Origin: Pseudomonadota bacterium
GTDB taxonomy: Bacteria; Pseudomonadota; Gammaproteobacteria; Competibacterales; Competibacteraceae
Assembly (NCBI GenBank): GCA_030917925.1
Contig: JAUPTV010000227.1
Coordinates: 1 to 41,507, forward strand
Direction of reading: 5' to 3'
DNA: 41,507 nucleotides
Shown: positions 35,013-41,507 of the stretch, one piece after another
How the letters are laid out: the number at the start of each line of letters is the position of its first letter
How positions within the stretch are numbered: position 1 is the first letter of the stretch
The notes under the pieces: generated by a model
What the model was told of the DNA's origin: nothing
Seen by the model: the letters and a program-made list of their open reading frames with translations, nothing else
Database searches by the model: none
Made by a program: the position numbers and the translations under genes

Positions 35013-36074
35013 TTAATCCTGGTGGCCAAAACTGCGTCGCAGGACGCGAACGCCATTTTCGTCACGAAAAATCATACTGTATAACATTGCGCGGCCATCG
35101 CCCACCCGGGCTTCGGCCTGCAATAAAAAATATTGGCTGTCGACGCTCAGCAGCGCTTTAGTCGGCGCGTCCAGCGTGATTTTCACCGCATTCATCCATT
35201 CATCCACGTTTTCGTAACCCTCGGCGGGACGCTCTTCCAGCGAGCGTTCCAGATCAGCCAGTTCCAGTTGGTCGTCAAGCGCCGCCAGAATCAGCGCCGG
35301 CGCGGTATTGACATTGAGCGCGACGCCGGGCGGCAAGGCGCACACCAGTGGTGCCAGTTTATCGTAAATTTCCCGGTCTACGCCCTTGACCAAGCGCAAT
35401 TCGGAAACATGTGAGAAGGGTTGGTTGGCGGCCAGATAGGGCGGGTTCAGCACCGTATAATCGCTATCCTCAGCGCCATCCGGGAACAGCGCATCCGGGT
35501 CGGGATCAATCCAGTCAGCCATGGCCTGCGCCAGTTCCGGTTTCAGCTCCAGTCGGGTTAGCAGGCGCTGTAGGAATTGAAGTTGCGCTTTGTCGAGTCC
35601 CGCCTTGCCGGCAGCGGGCGATGAGGGAATAGCTGGAACGGGCCGTTCAGGGGCGGACGGTAGATTGGATGCCGGGTTTTCGGGATTTCCCGTGTCTTGC
35701 GGGGGCCGCCATAGATTGTTGAGATTGAAGCAACCCTGCAAATCGCGGATTTTTCCCGACAGAACGCCCTCATCAACCGGCAGCGTTGCGGGCAGATTGG
35801 CCCAGACTTCGCCGGGGTGGTCGATCTGATTGTCCTGCCGGTCGCGCATCAGCACGAGTCCCGCCCATTGTTCAATGCCCAGCGTATAGAGCCGAGCCTG
35901 CTGCTGGTGTTGCAGAACGGTACTGCGGCGGATGGCGATTTGCTGCACGGTGGCCAGGCTGATCGCGGTCATGCTGGCCAGAAAGACAATCAGCAGGACG
36001 GTAATCAGCGCCACACCAGATTGACGGTGCGCCAAGCGGTCAACCGGACAACGGCAACAGGCGGGTAATCGCAC
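35013..36074 (-). CDS. gspK: Type II secretion system minor pseudopilin K
   Basis: This 353-residue minor pseudopilin of the pseudopilus tip has a prepilin leader with cleavage before VALITVLLIVFLASM. As usual for GspK, Glu at position +5 is missing. The large globular domain includes the LQGCFNLNNL segment and helix-hairpin-like LRLVKGVDREIYDKLAPL. The GTG at 36074 has a strong GGAGG 6 nt upstream but lies within gspJ. A TTG at 36035 would give a shorter, more typical leader, so the start is uncertain. Confidence 0.94.
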   Translation of the reverse strand: MRLPACCRCPVDRLAHRQSGVALITVLLIVFLASMTAISLATVQQIAIRRSTVLQHQQQARLYTLGIEQWAGLVLMRDRQDNQIDHPGEVWANLPATLPVDEGVLSGKIRDLQGCFNLNNLWRPPQDTGNPENPASNLPSAPERPVPAIPSSPAAGKAGLDKAQLQFLQRLLTRLELKPELAQAMADWIDPDPDALFPDGAEDSDYTVLNPPYLAANQPFSHVSELRLVKGVDREIYDKLAPLVCALPPGVALNVNTAPALILAALDDQLELADLERSLEERPAEGYENVDEWMNAVKITLDAPTKALLSVDSQYFLLQAEARVGDGRAMLYSMIFRDENGVRVLRRSFGHQD

Positions 36075-36660
36075 CCCAGTCCTCCAGCGTCAGCGTAATT
36101 TCCACCGCACGCGGCGGCAGATTCGGATCCGACCGTTGATCTTCAGCGCTTTGATCCGCCGGCGGGGGCCAGTCATTCCGCCATTCATCCTCCTGGTCGA
36201 GAAATCGCGCCCGAAATTCCTGCACCTGATCCAGCAGCAGCGTCTCGCGTGGCGCAACGGCACCACCGCGATCCAGCACATCCCAATGCAGTCGCCACAA
36301 GCGGCCCTCTCGCAACCGGTAGGCGACCCGTTGCAACGTCGCCCGCGATTGACCCAGGGGATTATCCCAGCCGGCGCGGGTCAGAATCAGCACGTCATCC
36401 AGCAAATCCCCGCCGCGCAGCGCCGGTTCAGGATCGCCATACTCATCGCGAATGCCGCGCGGCGTCGCTTGTTGAATATCCTGAACCAGGCGAAACACGG
36501 CCAGTTGCACGTCCGCCAGCCGCCGGTTTTGCGCTTCCACCGCTGCACGGGTGAACAGCACACTCCGCAACCCGCTATAGGCAGCAGTCGCCATGATCGC
36601 GAATACCGCGAGGGCGACCAGCAATTCCAGCAGGGTAAAGCCGCGCACGGTCAATTTCAT
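36040..36660 (-). CDS. gspJ: Type II secretion system minor pseudopilin J
   Basis: This 206-residue protein has a short leader and the class III prepilin site RG-FTLLELLVALAVFAIMATAAYSGL. The GspJ core has the VFRLVQDIQQATPRGIRDEYG segment and the late VQEFRARFLDQEDEWRNDWPP. It works with GspI and GspK at the pseudopilus tip. Its start overlaps gspI by 4 bp. Confidence 0.95.
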   Translation of the reverse strand: MKLTVRGFTLLELLVALAVFAIMATAAYSGLRSVLFTRAAVEAQNRRLADVQLAVFRLVQDIQQATPRGIRDEYGDPEPALRGGDLLDDVLILTRAGWDNPLGQSRATLQRVAYRLREGRLWRLHWDVLDRGGAVAPRETLLLDQVQEFRARFLDQEDEWRNDWPPPADQSAEDQRSDPNLPPRAVEITLTLEDWGAITRLLPLSG

Positions 36661-37091
36661 GGTGTTTTTGGCGTCGGCGGTGGCCGGGCGGCAGGATCAT
36701 TGGGATTTTGCGCGGGCGGTTCTTGTGGGGGATTAGCCCTGAAAGCGGTCAGCGTACTCAATGCCGGGCCATTCTCGACCGAGCGAACCGTGACGTCCAA
36801 GCGGCGCAGATCAGGGTCATCGGTTTTGACGAAGCGGCTTTCCCATAGCCAGGCGCGATTGGCCAGATCGGCGCTACCCCGCACGATACCCTCATCCGGC
36901 CAGGGTTCGGCGGCCAGCAACTGTTCATTGACCTTGTTGAGCGCCACCCAACTGGCGAAGGTCTGGTCGCGCAACCAGGCAGTGCTGGCAATGCTTTGCG
37001 TAGCCGCGTTGATGATCGCGCCCATAGCGATGGCCAGCACCGCCATGGCGACCAGCACTTCCAGCAGGGTGAAGCCAGATGGACGCTTCAT
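36657..37091 (-). CDS. gspI: Type II secretion system minor pseudopilin I
   Basis: This is a 144-residue minor pseudopilin with the leader MKRPSG and cleavage before FTLLEVLVAMAVLAIAMGAII. The conserved TFASWVALNKVNEQLLAAEPWP region matches the family. The C-terminus is unusually Pro-rich (PPQEPPAQNPNDPAARPPP). It overlaps gspH and gspJ by 4 bp on each side. Confidence 0.95.
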   Translation of the reverse strand: MKRPSGFTLLEVLVAMAVLAIAMGAIINAATQSIASTAWLRDQTFASWVALNKVNEQLLAAEPWPDEGIVRGSADLANRAWLWESRFVKTDDPDLRRLDVTVRSVENGPALSTLTAFRANPPQEPPAQNPNDPAARPPPTPKTP

Positions 37092-37600
37092 CGGGTCACT
37101 TCCCCGACCGTCAACCGGCCCATGGCGTCGCCCGCAACCCGATACAAGGGCGCATCCAGCGCTGGATCGTCTACGAAGCGGAATACCGCGACAAACTCGG
37201 TGGCTTCACCGCTGTTCAGCAACAGAACCTGGGGGAAATCGGTTTTTTCGAGCGGTGCGGGCCGGTTATCGACCCACAGGCCGAGCGTCAGATCTTCGGG
37301 TAACTGACGGTGAATCAGGGTCTCGGTCGCCTCGGGCGGTTCCCAGTGACCTTTTTCACTCAGGGTCAGAATGGCATAACCCTGCCGGCTAAACTGAATG
37401 CCGCGTATCTCCCCACTGAGAATCGCCTCCTGCTGCTGCAACGCCATCAGCGCCGCCAGTCGCTGACCTTCTTCCAGCAAACGATCCCGGGGTCCGCCAC
37501 CGATCGACAGCACTGCGAAACTGGCCAGGATACCGATCAGCACCATGACCACCATGATTTCGATCAACGTGAACCCGCGTCTCGATCCGGGCATTGCCAT
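37088..37600 (-). CDS. gspH: Type II secretion system minor pseudopilin H
   Basis: This minor pseudopilin has the prepilin site RRG-FTLIEIMVVMVLIGILASFAVL and the GspH-type EEGQRLAALMALQQQEAILSGEIRGIQF stretch. An ATG at 37600 (170 residues, leader MAMPGSRRG) is preferred over an in-frame TTG at 37609; another ATG at 37594 is also possible. It overlaps gspI by 4 bp and follows gspG after 19 bp. Confidence 0.93.
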   Translation of the reverse strand: MAMPGSRRGFTLIEIMVVMVLIGILASFAVLSIGGGPRDRLLEEGQRLAALMALQQQEAILSGEIRGIQFSRQGYAILTLSEKGHWEPPEATETLIHRQLPEDLTLGLWVDNRPAPLEKTDFPQVLLLNSGEATEFVAVFRFVDDPALDAPLYRVAGDAMGRLTVGEVTR

Positions 37601-37619
37601 AACTACCAACCACTAATGC

Positions 37620-38087
37620 CTATTCATCCAGATTCCAGTTGCCGATATCCGCATCGATACCCTCGCCGCCCGACTGTCCGTCGGCGCCCAGCGAATAGAT
37701 ATCCAGTTGGCCGTGTTGACCGGGGCTGAGATATTGGTACGGTTTGCCCCAGGGATCCTTGGGCAATTTGTCCAGATAGCCACCTTCCTGCCAGTGTGCG
37801 GCGTCAACCGGTTTCTGCACCAGCGCTTCCAGACCCTGTTCCGTCGTCGGGTAGCGGAAATTGTGCAGCCGGTACAGATCGAGCTGATTCTTGATGACGC
37901 GGATATCCTGCTTGGCCTTGACCACCCGGGCCTTATCCGGGTTATCCATAATGCGCGGCACGACGACGGCGGCCAGGATGCTGAGGATCACGACCACGAC
38001 CATGACTTCAATCAACGTGAAGCCGCGCAGTCGGCGACGGGTCAGCCATCGCGTTGATCGGGGATTGACAGGCATAAGCGTCTCCAT
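37620..38087 (-). CDS. gspG: Type II secretion system major pseudopilin G
   Basis: This 155-residue major pseudopilin forms the pseudopilus shaft. The prepilin site is RRLRG-FTLIEVMVVVVILSILAAVVVPRI with Glu at +5. The family core reads KAKQDIRVIKNQLDLYRLHNFRYPTTEQGLEALV, and the calcium-loop/C-terminal segment LDKLPKDPWGKPYQYLSPGQHG is present. It is the first gsp gene of the run and follows metW. gspC, D, E and F are not in the window. Confidence 0.97.
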   Translation of the reverse strand: METLMPVNPRSTRWLTRRRLRGFTLIEVMVVVVILSILAAVVVPRIMDNPDKARVVKAKQDIRVIKNQLDLYRLHNFRYPTTEQGLEALVQKPVDAAHWQEGGYLDKLPKDPWGKPYQYLSPGQHGQLDIYSLGADGQSGGEGIDADIGNWNLDE

Positions 38088-38116
38088 GATTGATTAACCC
38101 GGCAGAGAACTCGCCC

Positions 38117-38710
38117 TCAGGCGCGTCCCAGTCGGTACAGGGCGATCTCACCCAGCAGATTGGGCCACAGTCGCGGGCCGAGCCAGGGGCGATGCGAGTG
38201 GTCAAGGACCATGCGCTGCAAAATGTCAATGCGCTTGGTTCGACACAACTCCTCAAAATCGCGGAGGGTGAACAGGTGAACGTTGGGGGTGTTGTACCAT
38301 TGATAGGGCAGGGTCTTGGCGACCGGCATCAGACCTTGCAAACCGACCTGGAGCCGGCAGCGCCAGAATCCGAAGTTGGGAAAGGTGACAATGCCTTGCC
38401 GACCCACCCGCAACATTTCATCCAATAACCGTTCAGTATGCCGGACCGCCTGCAAGGTCTGCGTCATGATGACATAGTCAAAACTGCTATCGCAAAAATC
38501 CTCCAGCCCCGCTTCCAGATCGGCATGAATCACGTTCACGCCGGTCTGAATGCATTTGACGATGTTGGCGGTGTCGATTTCCAGGCCATAGCCGTTCACC
38601 TGCCGGTGTTCATGCAGATAGGCCAGCAGAGCGCCGTCGCCACACCCCAGATCCAGCACCTGAGCGCCGGGGCGAATCCAGTCGCTGATTAACTCCAGTT
38701 CAGGACGCAT
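38117..38710 (-). CDS. metW: MetW methyltransferase-like protein
   Basis: This 197-residue class I methyltransferase-fold protein has the motif [16 protein letters not shown]. The family-specific [14 protein letters not shown] and [22 protein letters not shown] segments follow. MetW occurs with MetX and is needed for homoserine acyltransferase function in several proteobacteria, probably as a partner and not as a classical methylase. Its start overlaps the metX stop by 11 bp. Confidence 0.96.
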   Translation of the reverse strand: MRPELELISDWIRPGAQVLDLGCGDGALLAYLHEHRQVNGYGLEIDTANIVKCIQTGVNVIHADLEAGLEDFCDSSFDYVIMTQTLQAVRHTERLLDEMLRVGRQGIVTFPNFGFWRCRLQVGLQGLMPVAKTLPYQWYNTPNVHLFTLRDFEELCRTKRIDILQRMVLDHSHRPWLGPRLWPNLLGEIALYRLGRA

Positions 38711-39860
38711 GAGCGTTCACCTCGCGGGCGACCCGGATCAAATAGCTGCGCAATATTTCGTGGTACAAGGGAATCGGCATCAGAAAGGCGTCATGACCGT
38801 ATTCCGAGGGCAGTTCGGCGTAGCTGACTTCCCGCCCCGCCCGCACCAGCGCCCGCACAATTTCCCGCGAACGGGCCGGCGAAAATCGCCAGTCACTGGT
38901 GAAGGAGATGACCAGAAATCGCGCCAGCGCCCGGTGGAAAGCGGCGGACAGATCCCGGTCGAAATCCGCTGCCGGGTCGAAATAATCGAGAGTCTTGGTC
39001 ATCAGCAGATAGGTATTGGCGTCGAAGCGGTCCACGAAAGCCTTGCCTTGATGGCGCAGATAACTTTCCACTTCAAACTCGGTATCAAAGTTGAAGTTGG
39101 GCCGACCTTCGCGCAACTCACGGCCAAACTTGGCGCGCATCCCTTCTTCGGACAGGTAAGTGATATGGCCCAGCATCCGGGCGATCATCAGCCCCCGGCG
39201 CGGCACGACGCCGAAGTCGTAATAGTGCCCGTAATGGAAATCGGGATCGGACAGAATCGCCTGTCGCGCCACTTCGTTAAACGCGATATTTTGCGCTGAA
39301 AGGCGCGGGGCGGCAGCAATGACCAGCGCATGGCGCACCCGGTCCGGAAAGGAGATCGTCCATTGCATGGCCTGCATCCCGCCGAGGCTGCCGCCCATAA
39401 TGGCCGCCCATTGTTGAATGCCAAGGCGATCAGCCAATCGCGCCTGGCTGTGCACCCAGTCCTTGACCGTGACGATGGGAAAGTCCGGGCCATAGGGCTT
39501 GAGATTTTCCGGATTGATCGCGGTCGGGCCGGTAGAGCCTTTGCAGCCGCCCAGGTTGTTGCAGCACACCACGAAGAACTGGTTAGTGTCGATAGGCTTG
39601 CCGGGACCGATGCAGTTATCCCACCAGCCAGGCTTGCTCAGGTCAGCATCTTCATGGTAACCCGCAACGTGGTGATCGCCGGACAGGGCATGGCAAATCA
39701 GCACCGCGTTGCTGTGGTCGGCGTTCAGCGTCCCATAGGTTTCATAAACGAGGTCGTAATTCGCCAACGTCCGGCCACAGTCCAGCGCCAGCGGCTCGTC
39801 AAAATAGAGGGTCTGGGGGGTAATCAGACCCACGGAATCGGGGGGAAACGAGGCGGCCAT
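38700..39860 (-). CDS. metX: Homoserine O-acyltransferase MetX
   Basis: This alpha/beta hydrolase enzyme transfers an acetyl or succinyl group to homoserine in methionine synthesis. The start at 39860 (386 residues) has AGGAG 5 nt upstream; the longer frame adds 88 unlikely, Arg-rich residues. Motifs: [24 protein letters not shown], the nucleophile elbow [12 protein letters not shown], then [17 protein letters not shown] and GHDAFLMP containing the catalytic His. Acetyl versus succinyl preference cannot be settled by eye. Co-occurrence with metW in gammaproteobacteria often goes with succinyl transfer. Confidence 0.95.
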   Translation of the reverse strand: MAASFPPDSVGLITPQTLYFDEPLALDCGRTLANYDLVYETYGTLNADHSNAVLICHALSGDHHVAGYHEDADLSKPGWWDNCIGPGKPIDTNQFFVVCCNNLGGCKGSTGPTAINPENLKPYGPDFPIVTVKDWVHSQARLADRLGIQQWAAIMGGSLGGMQAMQWTISFPDRVRHALVIAAAPRLSAQNIAFNEVARQAILSDPDFHYGHYYDFGVVPRRGLMIARMLGHITYLSEEGMRAKFGRELREGRPNFNFDTEFEVESYLRHQGKAFVDRFDANTYLLMTKTLDYFDPAADFDRDLSAAFHRALARFLVISFTSDWRFSPARSREIVRALVRAGREVSYAELPSEYGHDAFLMPIPLYHEILRSYLIRVAREVNAHAS

Positions 39861-39966
39861 GGTTCTCCTGACCGTGATGTTTTGTCCTTGAGGGATCGGG
39901 CAAAAGGGAGCTAAGTCTAATCGGCACGGGGAGCCGGGGCAACGGGGCCACTGCGCATCGAGGTAC

Positions 39967-40824
39967 TCACTTTTTAGAAGTACGGGGAAAAGCGGGGCGT
40001 TTCGAGGCCGGGTGGCGTGGCGATGCGGGCCGAACCGGCTTCGTGCGGGATGCCGGACGCGGTTCCGGCTCCGGTTCCGGTTGCAGGTTTGGCGTATTGC
40101 CGACCGCCTTCTGCAACTCGTCAATCTGCCCCTCGTTCAACTCATCCCAATGTCCCGGATGCAAGCCCCGCCGCAGCGTAATCGGTCCATAGCGCACCCG
40201 GACCAACCGGCTGACCGCCACGCCCTGTGACTCCCACAACCGGCGCACCTCGCGATGACGTCCTTCCCGCAGGATGACGTGATACCAGTGATTCGCCCCT
40301 TCGCCGCCCGCTTCACGAATCTGGTCAAAGCGGGCCATGCCATCTTCCAGGGGTACGCCTTCCTGCAATTGCTGGATGGTTGCCGGCGCTACCTGACCCA
40401 GAATACGCACGGCATATTCCCGCTCAATCTGCGACGAGGGATGCATCAACCGGTTGGCCAGTTCCCCATCATTGGTCAGCAGCAACAAACCCTGGGTATT
40501 CAAATCCAGCCGGCCTACAGCAATCCAGCGGCTATCGCGCAAGATCGGCAGCCGTTCAAAGATCGTTGGGCGACCCTCGGGATCACTGCGGCTGGTCACT
40601 TCACCCACCGGCTTGTAGTAGGCCAGCACCCGGCGCTTTTGCCCGAAAGCGCGGACTTGTAGCCGTTGGCCATCAATGTCAATCCGCTCGGCACCGTTCA
40701 CTTGTACGCCCAGTTGGGCCGGGACGCCGTTGATGGTAATGCGGCCCTGGCGAATCCAGTCTTCGATCTGGCGGCGGGAACCTTGACCGATACGGGCCAG
40801 GAATTTTTGTAAACGTTCAGACAT
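39967..40824 (-). CDS. rluB: 23S rRNA pseudouridine2605 synthase
   Basis: This is an RsuA/RluB-family enzyme of about 285 residues. An N-terminal S4 RNA-binding domain ([21 protein letters not shown]) precedes the catalytic domain with the [27 protein letters not shown] motif; its GRLD Asp is the nucleophile. The segment [29 protein letters not shown] is typical of RluB/RluE. The C-terminal tail is low-complexity (EPEPEPRP, then Arg/Pro/Ser-rich). The start at 40824 has GGAG 7 nt upstream and overlaps scpB by 8 bp; a longer frame lies within scpB and is rejected. scpA-scpB-rluB is a common order. Confidence 0.95.
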   Translation of the reverse strand: MSERLQKFLARIGQGSRRQIEDWIRQGRITINGVPAQLGVQVNGAERIDIDGQRLQVRAFGQKRRVLAYYKPVGEVTSRSDPEGRPTIFERLPILRDSRWIAVGRLDLNTQGLLLLTNDGELANRLMHPSSQIEREYAVRILGQVAPATIQQLQEGVPLEDGMARFDQIREAGGEGANHWYHVILREGRHREVRRLWESQGVAVSRLVRVRYGPITLRRGLHPGHWDELNEGQIDELQKAVGNTPNLQPEPEPEPRPASRTKPVRPASPRHPASKRPAFPRTSKK

Positions 40825-41452
40825 GGAAAGGCTCCGGGGGCGGCAGGGACGGTGGGGGCAGTGTCGAATCGACAGGGGCGGCAGCGCGGCGCTCCAGATC
40901 AGCGCCAATGGCGTCCAAATCACGCGGCGCAGCCAGGGGCGGCAATTCGCTCAGGCTTTTCAAACCGAAATAATCCAGGAAGTCGCGGGTCGTCGCATAC
41001 AGCGCCGGACGGCCCGGCACTTCACGGTGGCCGATCACCTTGATCCAGTCGCGATCCTGCAAGGTCTTCATCATACTACTGCTGAGGCTGACGCCGCGCA
41101 CTTCTTCGATCTCGCCACGGGTAATCGGCTGACGGTAAGCGATCAGCGCCAAGGTTTCCAGCAGCGCCCGCGAGTAATGCGCCGCCCGCTCCTCCCAGAG
41201 GCGCGAGACCCAGGGGGTAAAAGTTCCAGGTACTTGCAGGCGGAACCCACTGGCGACTTCGGCCAGTTCCATACCGCGCCCAGCGTAATCTGCCGCCAGT
41301 TTCACTAGCGCATTGCGCAATACGTCGCGTTCCGGCCGCTCGCTTTCTGGAAACAGGGCCAGCAGTCGATCCAGCGACAGCGGTTCGCCCGCTGCCAACA
41401 GCACGGCTTCCAGGATGATTTTCAATTCCGGCATGAAAGGTCTATCACTCAA
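40817..41452 (-). CDS. scpB: Segregation and condensation protein B
   Basis: ScpB is a winged-helix protein that dimerises on ScpA within the SMC-ScpAB condensin, which helps chromosome segregation. The 211-residue frame shows LKIILEAVLLAAGEPLSLDRLL, RALLETLALIAYRQPITRGEIEEVRGV and DRDWIKVIGHREVPGRPALYATTRDFLDYFGLKSL. The TTG at 41452 overlaps the scpA stop (TTGA). An ATG at 41434 (205 residues) is the alternative. The C-terminus is Pro-rich. It is co-transcribed with scpA and rluB. Confidence 0.95.
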   Translation of the reverse strand: MSDRPFMPELKIILEAVLLAAGEPLSLDRLLALFPESERPERDVLRNALVKLAADYAGRGMELAEVASGFRLQVPGTFTPWVSRLWEERAAHYSRALLETLALIAYRQPITRGEIEEVRGVSLSSSMMKTLQDRDWIKVIGHREVPGRPALYATTRDFLDYFGLKSLSELPPLAAPRDLDAIGADLERRAAAPVDSTLPPPSLPPPEPFHV

Positions 41453-41507
41453 ATCCGCCGCCGCAGATGAATCGGGGCAAAGGGTTCGATCTGCACCAGT
41501 TCCAGCA
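41449..41507 (-). CDS. scpA: Segregation and condensation protein A (last codons only)
   Basis: On the minus strand the frame from the window edge reads LELVQIEPFAPIHLRRRI and a TGA stop at 41449. The length, position just before scpB and 4-bp overlap fit the ScpA C-terminus, the winged-helix end that binds the SMC head. Nearly all of the gene lies beyond the window. Confidence 0.75.
   Translation of the reverse strand, partial: LELVQIEPFAPIHLRRRI

Noticed and set aside
36136-37392. 418-residue plus-strand open frame opposite gspH/I/J
   Set aside because: It crosses three well-supported pseudopilin genes in antisense and has Arg/Ala/Ser-rich composition typical of shadow frames.
39861-40124. 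88-residue N-terminal extension of MetX
   Set aside because: Arg/Pro-rich, not in the family, and the internal ATG at 39860 has a clear AGGAG.

Overview
The window looks like a chromosomal segment of a GC-rich gammaproteobacterium. Evidence: a gamma-type type II secretion gene order (gspG-H-I-J-K-L-M-N), fimV, fur next to bamE, ssrA-smpB next to ratA-rnfH, rsmI-rnpB, and metX-metW. A polyhydroxyalkanoate-system protein and a Pat/AcsA acetate module suggest a PHA-storing lineage, perhaps Competibacter-like. That placement is an impression from gene content and has not been tested.

Layout. Positions 1-1346 (+) hold the end of a DUF697 GTPase gene and a DUF3301 gene. Positions 1422-6429 (-) hold a DUF721/DciA-like gene, recC, and a serine-rich five-repeat protein of unknown function. 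Positions 6449-11721 hold a Pat-type acetyltransferase gene divergent from an acetyl-CoA synthetase gene, then an acyl carrier protein gene and an ABM-domain protein gene. Next comes a 334-bp non-coding stretch with a promoter and a terminator-like hairpin. Positions 12056-18132 (-) hold rpe-gph-trpE-wbpM-like-rsmI, followed by rnpB. typA and a PHA-system gene (18513-20634, +) converge on a conserved hypothetical gene. Positions 21435-22629 (-) hold smpB and ssrA. ratA-rnfH (+), bamE (-) and fur (+) follow. Positions 24409-26426 are a mobile-element pile-up: a decayed ABC ATPase gene, the 3' tail of an IS110-type transposase gene, and an intact IscB/omega-RNA element ending next to leuB. After that come leuB, asd and fimV (+), and an MltD-like lytic transglycosylase gene (-). 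The long minus-strand run metX-metW-gspG..N ends the gene block, and rluB, scpB and the last codons of scpA close the window.

Most notable: (1) the tmRNA gene is interrupted in its T-loop by a 267-nt group I intron whose P1, P2, P3, P7, P8, P9 and extra P7.1/P7.2 helices can be traced base by base. Removing it restores a perfect T-arm and acceptor stem. (2) An apparently intact RNA-guided nuclease element (IscB with PLMP, RuvC, bridge helix and HNH, plus its upstream omega-RNA) sits against an IS110 remnant on one side and leuB on the other, with no TnpA in the window. (3) A repeat protein of unknown function built from five roughly 50-residue units lies downstream of recC.

Start codons were adjusted where a Shine-Dalgarno sequence or family alignment argued against the longest open frame (acsA, ACP, rsmI, rnfH, fur, fimV, mltD-like, gspH, metX, rluB). 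All calls come from reading the sequence; no database search was run.
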